Positions 1-6,090 of a stretch of 42,092 bases of DNA are shown piece after piece. The position numbers and the translations under genes were made by a program. The notes beneath the pieces were generated by a model that had not been told where the DNA came from, did no database searches, and was given only the letters and a program-made list of their open reading frames with translations. Positions within the stretch are counted from its first letter, which is position 1; each line of letters begins with the position of its first letter. The stretch is from an uncultured Gammaproteobacteria bacterium (lineage in GTDB: Bacteria; Pseudomonadota; Gammaproteobacteria; Nitrosococcales; Methylophagaceae), in the NCBI GenBank assembly GCA_913058195.1, contig CAJXPP010000002.1, positions 1 through 42,092 on the forward strand, in the 5' to 3' direction.

Positions 1-49
1 ACGAGATCATGCCTAGTCTCGTGGGCTCGGAGATGTGTATAAGAGACAG
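1..49 (+). other. Residual Nextera i7 adapter (artefact)
   Basis: The first 49 bases are an Illumina Nextera i7 read-through: end of the P7 primer, the 8-base index CATGCCTA (the N706 index), then the transposon mosaic end finishing in AAGAGACAG. This is not phage DNA; true sequence starts at 50. Confidence 0.97.
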
Positions 50-93
50 AATTTACACAATGAAGCGGTAAGAGCAACAAGGCTAGAGTTCTA

Positions 94-351
94 ATGAATA
101 ACATAACTAATTTATTTAAAGATAAAAAAGGCTTTGAGGTTGAGTATATTTATTCTGGTGATGTGATCACAGGAGTTACGCACCCTGAATGGCCTTATGT
201 GATAACCAAGAACGGAGCGCAAAGAGCTTTAGTTTGTAAAGAGACAGGCGAGCCGTTCGGTAAATTAATGAAAGATGATTTTAATGCTATATTAATGTGC
301 TGGTTATTGATTGACGACCCGCAACTAATAGACCAAGCAAAAGCAAACTAA
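94..351 (+). CDS. Hypothetical cassette protein (85 aa)
   Basis: First complete gene of the small-gene array. It encodes an 85-residue soluble protein with no signal peptide or membrane segment that I can see, and I do not recognise the family. The start is the ATG at 94; only a weak AAGG lies upstream. The stop codon TAA (349-351) lies inside the left core (346-352) of the attC-like site that follows, as for the next three genes. On a circular map the gene would follow the attC-like site at 41938-42023, making it a cassette bounded on both sides. Function unknown. Confidence 0.75.
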   Translation: MNNITNLFKDKKGFEVEYIYSGDVITGVTHPEWPYVITKNGAQRALVCKETGEPFGKLMKDDFNAILMCWLLIDDPQLIDQAKAN

Positions 352-437
352 CCTAAGCAACAGAGGCGAAAACCAACGCCACTGTTAAATTGATAGAATA
401 ACCAACTGTTTTCGTCCTTTGATTGCAGTTGTTATGT
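346..437 (-). other. attC-like recombination site A
   Basis: Imperfect palindrome between two small genes. Outer cores are AACTAAC (346-352) and GTTATGT (431-437). Inner arms 357-373 and 408-426 pair except for single unpaired bases in the right arm. Read on the - strand it begins with TAACAA followed by a TCAAAGGA box, the pattern of integron attC sites, so the attC sense strand is given as -. The loop between the arms is about 34 nt. The upstream gene's stop codon lies in the left core. Family assignment is by eye and was not tested with a covariance model. Confidence 0.72.
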
Positions 438-462
438 TGCGAACTGAATAGGAGAGAGAAAG

Positions 463-684
463 ATGTTAGAGCAAAAAATATTAGATGAAGCGCCAGAAGG
501 GGCGACACATTACTGTAAGGGTGATTATTACAGAGAGGTTTTTATTGATAACGGTAACGGTGGTCAGTCGCAAGCGTTTGATTTTTACTGGGTTGAGGAA
601 GATAAATGGTACAACGAAACCGTACCTCATGGCATTAGGTCGTTAAATGACATTAGAGAGATAGCTGAACTTAAAGCAACATAA
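463..684 (+). CDS. Hypothetical cassette protein (73 aa)
   Basis: Acidic 73-residue protein, rich in aromatic residues (motifs such as FDFYWVEEDKWY), with no membrane segment. Start ATG 463 is preceded by a strong GGAGAGAG ribosome-binding site at 451-458, just after the core of the upstream attC-like site. The stop TAA is embedded in the ACATAAC core of the next site. It resembles small accessory proteins of marine phages in style, but I do not recognise the family. Confidence 0.8.
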   Translation: MLEQKILDEAPEGATHYCKGDYYREVFIDNGNGGQSQAFDFYWVEEDKWYNETVPHGIRSLNDIREIAELKAT

Positions 685-738
685 CCTTTTAAATAAACTG
701 CGAGCGTAGCGAAGTCAGATTTGATTTTGTTGTTATGT
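679..738 (-). other. attC-like recombination site B
   Basis: A compact 60-bp site with perfectly complementary outer cores ACATAAC (679-685) and GTTATGT (732-738). Inner arms AAATAAACTG (691-700) and CAGATTTGATTT (716-727) pair over ten positions, leaving two unpaired bases, both in the right arm. This matches the extrahelical-base architecture of attC hairpins when the site is read on the - strand. It is the shortest and cleanest site of the array. Confidence 0.75.
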
Positions 739-762
739 TCGTTTTTAAATAGTGAGAGAAAT

Positions 763-960
763 ATGGAACCAGTTACAGAAAGCTACGAAGTAAAAACAGA
801 AGACAAAGAGCTTCACACGATAAATGTAATTATTGAAGCGCTGATAAGGCACATAGATAGAAGCAAAGACAATCCTAATTGCGAAGAAAACATAATTAAC
901 GGACATAAGGCCGCCATAAGAATTATTGACTATGTATCTGCTAGGATTAAAAACACATAA
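763..960 (+). CDS. Hypothetical cassette protein (65 aa)
   Basis: A 65-residue, mostly helical, charged soluble protein; family not recognised. The start is taken at ATG 763 because a GAGAGAAA ribosome-binding site sits just upstream; an upstream in-frame TTG at 721 would begin inside the attC-like site. The stop TAA falls in the ACATAAC core (955-961) of the next site. Cassette length from core to core is about 290 bp, close to its neighbours (about 300). Confidence 0.78.
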   Translation: MEPVTESYEVKTEDKELHTINVIIEALIRHIDRSKDNPNCEENIINGHKAAIRIIDYVSARIKNT

Positions 961-1031
961 CCTAAAGCACAGAGGAAAATACGTTTAGCTTGGAACAAGC
1001 TGTATTTTTCCTTTGATGTAAGTTGTTATGT
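955..1031 (-). other. attC-like recombination site C
   Basis: Outer cores ACATAAC (955-961) and GTTATGT (1025-1031) are exact inverted copies. Inner arms around 968-982 and 1002-1019 share an AGAGGAAAATAC-type stem with single unpaired bases in the right arm. The - strand reads TAACAA, then ACATCAAAGGA. The central part (982-1001) can form a further short hairpin. Confidence 0.74.
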
Positions 1032-1048
1032 GACGTACTGGGGGAATT

Positions 1049-1264
1049 ATGAAAACACACTTTAGCGATGATGAATATGCAGAAGAAGGGATATGCAATA
1101 TATATTCTGAGGAAATATCTAACCACTGGCGCGAAGTTACTTGTAAAAAGTGCCTAAACTTAAGAGATAAATACGAGGCTTTAGTTATTGTTGAGGAGCA
1201 AGATATAGTAAATCAAATGGGGGGGGATTTTGTAGAGTTTCATCAAAAACACAAAGACACATAA
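1049..1264 (+). CDS. Hypothetical cassette protein with CxxC (71 aa)
   Basis: Acidic 71-residue protein with a single CKKC motif near residues 29-32 and another Cys near residue 16, which could be a metal-binding or redox pair. No membrane segment. Start ATG 1049 follows a GGGGG-rich ribosome-binding site at 1039-1043. The stop TAA is in the ACATAAC core of site D. A run of seven G (1219-1225) lies inside the frame and could be a slippage or sequencing-error spot. Family not recognised. Confidence 0.75.
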   Translation: MKTHFSDDEYAEEGICNIYSEEISNHWREVTCKKCLNLRDKYEALVIVEEQDIVNQMGGDFVEFHQKHKDT

Positions 1265-1345
1265 CCTAGCACTAAACGGTTGCCTGCTCCCATGTAGAAT
1301 AGGCGACCAACTGTTATGCAATCCGATTTGAGTGGGTTGTTATAA
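1259..1345 (-). other. attC-like recombination site D
   Basis: Outer cores ACATAAC (1259-1265) and GTTATAA (1339-1345). The left arm CACTAAACGGTTGC (1270-1283) pairs with 1318-1334 over all 14 positions, leaving three unpaired bases (C, T and A read on the - strand) in the right arm, spaced as extrahelical bases are in attC sites. The middle forms a second stem near 1279-1307. The - strand motif is TAACAA...CTCAAATCGGA. This is the most convincing single site. Confidence 0.78.
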
Positions 1346-1373
1346 GTTGATTTACGAAACAAAGGAAGAAATT

Positions 1374-1541
1374 ATGAAAAAGAGAACGGCACCAAAATAT
1401 AAATGCAAAACACACGGGTGTGTGCGTATAGGTAATTTGAGTGGAATTTGCGGAAAGGTGCGATGTGGGCCAGAAGGTTATTGCGGAGCGCATGGTAACA
1501 CCAAGTGCGTAAATAAAATAAAGATTACAGAGGTGGATTAA
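1374..1541 (+). CDS. Cys-rich small basic protein (55 aa)
   Basis: A 55-residue basic protein with seven cysteines (CKTHGC, CGKVRC, CGAHGNTKC) and histidines, consistent with a small zinc-binding or disulfide-knotted fold. The start is ATG 1374 with AAGGAAG upstream; an in-frame start at 1332 would lie within the attC-like site. It is the last gene of the array. Unlike its neighbours, its stop is not followed by a clear attC-like hairpin but by the structured leader of the lysis genes. No family recognised. Confidence 0.7.
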   Translation: MKKRTAPKYKCKTHGCVRIGNLSGICGKVRCGPEGYCGAHGNTKCVNKIKITEVD

Positions 1542-1560
1542 ATCTTTATAACACTGCGAA

Positions 1561-1703
1561 CACGAGAAATAATCTCGATTTCACACATTAGACCAGTTTA
1601 GTTAAGTTACTGGTTTAGCGTGTGATTTACATGTTGGCACGGTTTTCCCGTGGAAAGGGGGATTTATAAAAAGATTAACAACAGGTAATAAACTGCCGTT
1701 AAT
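1561..1703 (+). promoter_or_regulatory. Structured leader upstream of lysis genes
   Basis: This 187-bp intergenic stretch holds several hairpins in a row: CGAGA/TCTCG (1563-1577); a 17-bp stem with one mismatch, 1581-1597 against 1609-1625, loop 11 nt; CACGG/CCGTG (1638-1652); and a dyad ATTAAC...GTTAAT (1674-1703). None is followed by a long T tract, so they are not simple terminators. They would form a folded 5' leader or antitermination-type RNA for the lysis genes. No clear promoter was seen. Confidence 0.5.
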
Positions 1704-1728
1704 AATAACTAACTTGGAAAGGCTGAAG

Positions 1729-2133
1729 ATGAAAAGACTTAAACTGATAACATTTTCAAATAATTTATGTACAACGGGTAAGCTGTATCATGACAAAGAT
1801 ATGGTTTGTTATACAATGGAATTACCATGGCTAAAGAATGCTAAAAACATAAGTTGCATTCCGGCAGGCGAGTATATGGTAAAAATGACTAACTCGAACA
1901 AGTACGGGCCATGTTATAAAATCCGCAATGTAACAGGGCGAACTGATATACTGATACACAAAGGAAATACAACACTTGATACTGAGGGTTGTATATTGCC
2001 TGCGTCTACTATCGGCGTACTTGACACCATGAAAGGTACTTACATTGCAGGCTTGTCGAGTAAAAACGCTTACGTTAAGCTAATGAATTTGCTAGGCGGC
2101 GAGAGTTTTACATTAACCATAGAGAGGCATTAA
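1729..2133 (+). CDS. DUF5675 family protein, candidate lysis enzyme
   Basis: The 134-residue protein matches the phage DUF5675 family: an N-terminal beta-rich part, the PAGEY motif (about 45-49), and a conserved ILIHKGN...TEGCI block with H77 and C88. The His/Cys block resembles the active-site arrangement of L,D-transpeptidase-like enzymes, but the family's activity is not established. It lies immediately before a holin gene, and no other endolysin is visible in the window, so a peptidoglycan role is a reasonable inference. Start ATG 1729 is preferred over TTG 1714 because GGAAAGG lies just upstream. Confidence 0.8.
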   Translation: MKRLKLITFSNNLCTTGKLYHDKDMVCYTMELPWLKNAKNISCIPAGEYMVKMTNSNKYGPCYKIRNVTGRTDILIHKGNTTLDTEGCILPASTIGVLDTMKGTYIAGLSSKNAYVKLMNLLGGESFTLTIERH

Positions 2134-2135
2134 TA

Positions 2136-2501
2136 ATGAGTATATGGTCAGGCATAAAAGCAATATTTGGTTTTGACGGGGTGGGCGAGAGCGCACTAAA
2201 GATAGTTGATAAGCTAGCCGGTACTGATTGGACGCCTAAAGAGCAAGCACAGTTTATACTTGACCATGCTAACGCAACCAAGCACCAATCGCCAACCAGG
2301 AGAATGATGGCAATATTAATTACTATTGAGTGGTTCTTACTTGCTAACACTTGGTTAATAGCTTCTATATTCGGCAGAATATTAAACATAGATGCCTGTA
2401 TGTTACTTGCCAGTGATGTTTCAGCGTTCTTACAAAGTGACATTAATCTGTTAATTAATGGCTTGATGGCGTTTTATTTCCTAATCGGCATGAAAAAGTA
2501 G
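2136..2501 (+). CDS. Holin (3TM GTA-holin-like)
   Basis: A 121-residue membrane protein with an amphipathic N-terminal part (WSGIKAIFGFDGVGES) and hydrophobic segments near residues 55-80 and 100-118. This is typical of the three-transmembrane holin family found in phages and gene transfer agents. Holins permeabilise the inner membrane at the end of infection. Start ATG 2136 is three bases after the DUF5675 stop, so the two are probably co-translated. Confidence 0.75.
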   Translation: MSIWSGIKAIFGFDGVGESALKIVDKLAGTDWTPKEQAQFILDHANATKHQSPTRRMMAILITIEWFLLANTWLIASIFGRILNIDACMLLASDVSAFLQSDINLLINGLMAFYFLIGMKK

Positions 2502-2524
2502 TATAATAAAAGGCCCTTACAATC

Positions 2525-3052
2525 ATGGATTTATCACAATGGTTAATTACGTCTCAGGCGATAAGCGAAAGCGCTCTCGTACTACACAGCCTAAACCTAA
2601 ACGTAAATAGTATTCTATTTACTGCTTATGTGCTGGTTTCTGTTTTAACTAAAAGGGCGGCTTTTATAGCTGCCTTTTTCTTTTCTTGCTTATTGTTTGA
2701 TGCTGCTTTGTTTGATCCACTAAGTGAAGCTAGCTTGTATCTGTTGACGTTTGCTATTTACTCTTACGTAATCGCTTGTAATGCTCTGACATTTTATCAA
2801 AAGTTAGCTTGTGGTATTATATTAATCCTGTCAATTACACTAGCTTACGATGCTTACTTCTACGGCATGGATGGGATATATGGGGCACATGAAACAATTG
2901 TTTACAACAATATCGAATATCTTGCTTTATACGCTCATATTATCTTTATCAGTACGCTTATACCATACAGAGGAATTGGTGACAGTATCAGACGTTTCGT
3001 TGATACTTTTATGCTTATCACGCGCAATAGTGCTAATTTTGTGTTGCTGTGA
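2525..3052 (+). CDS. Polytopic membrane protein (175 aa)
   Basis: A very hydrophobic 175-residue protein with about four predicted membrane helices (roughly residues 28-47, 48-85, 92-112 and 130-150). It sits in the lysis/membrane block between the holin and a coiled-coil membrane protein. No family was recognised; possible roles are an accessory lysis protein or superinfection exclusion. The start ATG 2525 has no good ribosome-binding site. TATAAT at 2502-2507 could serve as a -10 box for it. Confidence 0.65.
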   Translation: MDLSQWLITSQAISESALVLHSLNLNVNSILFTAYVLVSVLTKRAAFIAAFFFSCLLFDAALFDPLSEASLYLLTFAIYSYVIACNALTFYQKLACGIILILSITLAYDAYFYGMDGIYGAHETIVYNNIEYLALYAHIIFISTLIPYRGIGDSIRRFVDTFMLITRNSANFVLL

Positions 3053-3058
3053 TAAAAT
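3050..3058 (+). promoter_or_regulatory. Extended -10 promoter TGATAAAAT
   Basis: The TGnTAAAAT extended -10 motif at the end of the membrane-protein gene, 34 bases before the next start. It is a member of a motif set repeated before virion gene blocks at 5512, 10725, 12987, 13946, 19245 and 24573. No -35 element is obvious. Confidence 0.4.
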
Positions 3059-3091
3059 TAAGGTTACATACAGTAATCGAAAGTAAACACG

Positions 3092-3502
3092 ATGGAAGAT
3101 CGCTTAATAAGAGTTGAAAAAGCCATAGAGAATATGGCTAACGGGATCACCAAGCTGACCGAGGCTATTGGTGACGTTATTAAGGATAATGCTGTTCGCA
3201 ACGAAAAAGACAAGCACCAACAAGAAAAGCACGAAGAGTTGTCATACGATGTTAAAGCGATAAGCAAAAAGATGGAAATTGACACGGCAGAAATGAATAA
3301 GAAGGTTAACACTTTTATAGAATCATACAAAGAGCATGACAAGCCAGTGATTGAGACGGCTAGAAAAATGCAAGGCTGGCTTTTTTGGTGGTTAACTCGT
3401 GTTATTGCTCCTGTAGTGCTCGGCGCTTTATTGTTAAGTGCAGGGGCTGAACTTTACGACAAAGCTAGCGAAAAACAAAAGATAGTAAAAACAAGTAATT
3501 AG
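3092..3502 (+). CDS. Coiled-coil protein with C-terminal membrane helix
   Basis: 136 residues: a long charged helical or coiled-coil region (about 1-90), then one membrane helix near 97-117 (WWLTRVIAPVVLGALLLSAG) and a short basic tail. This architecture occurs in phage lysis cassettes and in virion-associated membrane proteins, but the specific family is not certain. It lies downstream of an extended -10 motif and is separated from the next gene by an AT-rich gap of about 60 bp. Confidence 0.65.
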   Translation: MEDRLIRVEKAIENMANGITKLTEAIGDVIKDNAVRNEKDKHQQEKHEELSYDVKAISKKMEIDTAEMNKKVNTFIESYKEHDKPVIETARKMQGWLFWWLTRVIAPVVLGALLLSAGAELYDKASEKQKIVKTSN

Positions 3503-3563
3503 TTAATGATTAGATTAATAACTAACAAATAAAGATGATTAAATAATCAATTAAGGTTAAGTA

Positions 3564-3872
3564 ATGGCTCACACCTTTTTGGCGCTAGATATGAATCTAA
3601 TCCCGCAAAGCACAAAAGATAATGTTCCTACGTTCTGGATGGGGCTTTTTTCTAACGATCAATCAAGAATGCTTATTGATGGCTATAACGAACAAGGTGT
3701 ATTAGTTCACCCGCAAGCAACACTAGACGCTTGGCTTCAATGGTCAGATAACCCACAAGAAATTCAATATAACCTGTTAGCGGAAGCTATCGAATATACA
3801 TCATCAGAATTCACAGCGTTAAAGAATGATATTAATTCTATTTGGTATTTTGATGCAGAGGTTGAACTATAA
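3564..3872 (+). CDS. Hypothetical protein (102 aa)
   Basis: A 102-residue soluble acidic protein, family not recognised. Its final A is the first base of the next gene's ATG (TAATG overlap at 3870-3874), so it is probably translated with the LamG/repeat protein and belongs to the same virion-accessory group. The ribosome-binding site is weak (TTAAGGTTAAG) ahead of ATG 3564. Confidence 0.7.
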   Translation: MAHTFLALDMNLIPQSTKDNVPTFWMGLFSNDQSRMLIDGYNEQGVLVHPQATLDAWLQWSDNPQEIQYNLLAEAIEYTSSEFTALKNDINSIWYFDAEVEL

Positions 3873-5005
3873 TGGCTTGGGCGCTGCAATTTGATGGTGT
3901 AAATGATTACGTGTCAACGTCATCTGACTTAAGCTTTACAACAACTCAAGAATACGCAATAGAAATAAAATTTAAAATTGATTTATCAACTAGCAAAGAT
4001 ATACATATACTTTTTAGAGGGAATAACACCAACTACCTTTACTATAGGGTTTCAACTAATGCTTTTTTGTGGAAGGTGGCAGGAAGTAATGTCTCAATAT
4101 CAGTACCTTCCGCCAGTGTTTTAGGTGTAGACTCAACGATAATAGTTAGACAGGCCAATACAGGTTCAAAAACTATGGAGTTTGTTGGCTTGCCGGAGGG
4201 GGGGCCATTTACCGCGTTAAGAACTTTCTTATTATCAGGCTTTGGTAATGGTGGGAATGGCTGGCCTCTAGATGGTTATATTCAAGAGGCTAGTGTGTAT
4301 ACTGACACTTCTCTAATAACAAAGGTTAATAAATGGGATGCCACAGCATCATCTCACGCAGCAGGAACTCCAATACTAACGGATACCATAGGGGGTAATA
4401 ATGCTACTGGTGTTAACATGCCTACTGATGGTAGTGCATGGTTAGATTTGGGTGGCGGAGGTTTGAGTTTATTAATATCAGAGCAGGGCCCGTCATTCTC
4501 CGAAAGCTCACAGGTATCTGCTAGTCAAAAAATAGCCGCGGCGGTATCAGTATCAGGACCGTCTTTTACCGAGTCTTTAAGTGCCACTTTGTCAGCTTTA
4601 CCAATAGAAGCCTCAATGATAGAGCAAGGGCCATCTTTTGCTGAAAGCTATTTATTGTCAGTATTGGCATCAACAAATATAAGCGCAGCAATTACAGGGC
4701 AGGGACCGTCTTTTATTGAAAGCTCAACAGCATTCACTAGCAAGAATTTTAGTGCAGAAATAAACGAGCAAGGACCATCATTTACAAGTCAACTTCTAAC
4801 GTCTGTTTTTAAGGATGCGTCCGGGCAGATTGCAGAGCAAGGGCCGTCTTTCTCGGAAAACTCATTGATTGCGTTACCAGTAAAGGTAACCATAAACACT
4901 AAAAATATAGTTCAAGTGAAAAGAGTTAGCAGAAATGTTACAATCTCAAGAGCAACAAAAAAGATTAAAGTAAGAAGCAAAACAAACACTATAAGGATTA
5001 AATGA
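3872..5005 (+). CDS. LamG-domain protein with six GPSF repeats
   Basis: A 377-residue putative virion surface protein. Residues 1 to about 190 look like a concanavalin A/LamG-type jelly-roll (start ALQFDGVNDYV, a later LDGYIQEASVY strand), a fold used for carbohydrate binding. After a glycine-rich hinge (LGGGG) there are six repeats centred on GPSF, with the glycine at residues 206, 229, 253, 278, 301 and 324 (period 23-25). Most copies read EQGPSF, or close to it. The C-terminus (about 340-377) is strongly basic. Capsid decoration or a host-binding appendage is an inference from position and domains. Confidence 0.7.
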   Translation: MAWALQFDGVNDYVSTSSDLSFTTTQEYAIEIKFKIDLSTSKDIHILFRGNNTNYLYYRVSTNAFLWKVAGSNVSISVPSASVLGVDSTIIVRQANTGSKTMEFVGLPEGGPFTALRTFLLSGFGNGGNGWPLDGYIQEASVYTDTSLITKVNKWDATASSHAAGTPILTDTIGGNNATGVNMPTDGSAWLDLGGGGLSLLISEQGPSFSESSQVSASQKIAAAVSVSGPSFTESLSATLSALPIEASMIEQGPSFAESYLLSVLASTNISAAITGQGPSFIESSTAFTSKNFSAEINEQGPSFTSQLLTSVFKDASGQIAEQGPSFSENSLIALPVKVTINTKNIVQVKRVSRNVTISRATKKIKVRSKTNTIRIK

Positions 5006-5006
5006 T

Positions 5007-5390
5007 ATGCAATTAGCTATAGCAGGGCGTAACGCCTCAATCGACGCCGTTAATACATTATTAAACGGGGGCACTTTAGAAATTAGAACAGGAGCAGCCG
5101 CAGCTATAGACAGCGCACCTACCGGAACAGTATTGGCGACATTAAATATCAATGCAACAGCGTTCGCTAACGCATCATCAGGAAGCGCCGCAGCAAACGT
5201 AATTGCTGACGTTACCGCAACAGCAGCAGGAACAGCGGGTCATTATGTAGCTAAAAACTCAGTCGGAAACCCTGAGCGAAATGGCACAGCAGGAACGAGC
5301 GGTACAGATATGATATTAAACACAACAACCTTTGGGGTTGGTGATGATGTTTCAGTTACTAGCTGGACTTACGCACAAGGAACAAGTTAA
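5007..5390 (+). CDS. Ala/Thr-rich putative virion protein (127 aa)
   Basis: A 127-residue, low-complexity, Ala-, Thr- and Gly-rich beta-type protein without membrane segments. Proteins of this composition occur as capsid-associated proteins in related phages, but the assignment here rests on neighbourhood (LamG protein upstream, packaging genes downstream). The stop TAA overlaps the ATG of the tiny basic peptide gene that follows (TAATG). Confidence 0.65.
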   Translation: MQLAIAGRNASIDAVNTLLNGGTLEIRTGAAAAIDSAPTGTVLATLNINATAFANASSGSAAANVIADVTATAAGTAGHYVAKNSVGNPERNGTAGTSGTDMILNTTTFGVGDDVSVTSWTYAQGTS

Positions 5391-5461
5391 TGCCAGTTAA
5401 TTCAAGAGGTCATCGAGTAAAGACAAATAAGAAAAAACCGACCAAAAAGAAAAGTAAATAA
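5390..5461 (+). CDS. Tiny Lys-rich peptide, MPVNSRG family copy 1 (23 aa)
   Basis: A 23-residue, very basic peptide starting MPVNSRGHRVKT and followed by a KKK-rich tail. It overlaps the preceding stop by TAATG and is followed at once by a strong terminator (5483-5510). A clear paralogue starts MPVNSRGQRTKT at 18845, so the frame is under selection even though it is very short. Nucleic-acid or coat binding is a guess from charge only. Confidence 0.6.
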   Translation: MPVNSRGHRVKTNKKKPTKKKSK

Positions 5462-5482
5462 ATCAAGCGGTTAGTGAGGTTC

Positions 5483-5510
5483 GCTCAGTAGTAATATACT
5501 GAGCTTTTTT
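5483..5510 (+). terminator. Rho-independent terminator
   Basis: Perfect 8-bp stem GCTCAGTA/TACTGAGC (5483-5490, 5497-5504) with a 6-nt loop, then six T. It closes the 3564-5461 gene block just before the terminase promoter. Confidence 0.85.
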
Positions 5511-5511
5511 A

Positions 5512-5520
5512 TGATATAAT
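5512..5520 (+). promoter_or_regulatory. Extended -10 promoter TGATATAAT (terminase operon)
   Basis: TGATATAAT sits directly after the terminator and 31 bases before the small terminase start. The leader carries an exact 11-bp tandem repeat TAAATAAGGGC (5526-5536, 5537-5547), which duplicates the AAGGG ribosome-binding element. Confidence 0.55.
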
Positions 5521-5550
5521 TTAAGTAAATAAGGGCTAAATAAGGGCGAT

Positions 5551-6003
5551 ATGGCTACTTCAGGAACGACACTAAAGGCAGGAGATAACCTACCAGCTAG
5601 AGGCAAAGCCTTTAAGACCTTGTTGCTAGAGGTTTTAAGGGAAGAGTCAATGATCGGCCTTAAAAAGAAAGCAACTAAGGACGAAGCGAACAAAGCATTT
5701 ATAAAGCACATCGCCAATAGAGCCTTGAACATTGAAGATCCAAACAGTGCAATGCTGTTAAAAGAGTTAATAACTAAATCATATCCATCGCTAAAGCCCA
5801 CGCTTGATAAAATAAATTTTGAATTCAGGGCTGACGGTACTGACTTACAAAAAGCTAACGATGTTTTAAAAGCCATATCCACAGGTAAAATACCTCCAGA
5901 TGTGGGCGGATTGGTTATGGGTGTTATTAAAGATAACTCAGTAATAGAGGCTAATACGGAGTTAGCTGAAAGAATAGAAGCTTTAGAGAAATTAATTAAC
6001 TAG
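5551..6003 (+). CDS. terS: Terminase small subunit
   Basis: 150 residues, helical and charged, placed before the large subunit with only an HNH gene between. The N-terminal part (about 14-60) would be the DNA-recognition helices; the C-terminal ELAERIEALEKLIN helix suits oligomerisation or contact with the large subunit. Small terminases recognise the packaging site and recruit the ATPase. Assignment is by position, size and general features; sequence recognition is moderate. Start ATG 5551 has a duplicated AAGGGC upstream. Confidence 0.7.
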   Translation: MATSGTTLKAGDNLPARGKAFKTLLLEVLREESMIGLKKKATKDEANKAFIKHIANRALNIEDPNSAMLLKELITKSYPSLKPTLDKINFEFRADGTDLQKANDVLKAISTGKIPPDVGGLVMGVIKDNSVIEANTELAERIEALEKLIN

Positions 6004-6007
6004 TTTT

Positions 6008-6064
6008 AAGTGCGGCTAGAAGGCATTCGAAAGCAGGTTGTCACCCTGTTGCCGCTACTTTTTT
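6008..6064 (+). terminator. Hairpin with tRNA-like anticodon arm, then T run
   Basis: A closing stem AAGTGCGGC / GCCGC(T)ACTT (6008-6016, 6051-6060; one bulge) is followed by T residues, as in a terminator. Inside it, 6033-6049 is GCAGG - TTGTCAC - CCTGT: a 5-bp stem with a 7-nt loop that has T at position 33 and GTC in the anticodon place, exactly as in a tRNA-Asp anticodon arm. No T arm or standard acceptor stem exists, so it is not an ordinary tRNA gene. Confidence 0.5.
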
Positions 6065-6090
6065 AGTGACTGCCAATGACAAGGTGATTT

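Noticed and set aside
1674..1703. Mini attC-like dyad ATTAAC...GTTAAT before the DUF5675 gene
   Set aside because: Only about 30 bp, inner pairing is three bases; kept as part of the leader instead.
5463..5882. Open frame of 139 codons on - opposite the small terminase
   Set aside because: No ribosome-binding site, it runs through a terminator, and the + strand gene is well supported by context.
6008..6064. Complete tRNA-Asp gene
   Set aside because: Only an anticodon-like arm is convincing; there is no T arm, CCA-proximal region or 7-bp acceptor stem.
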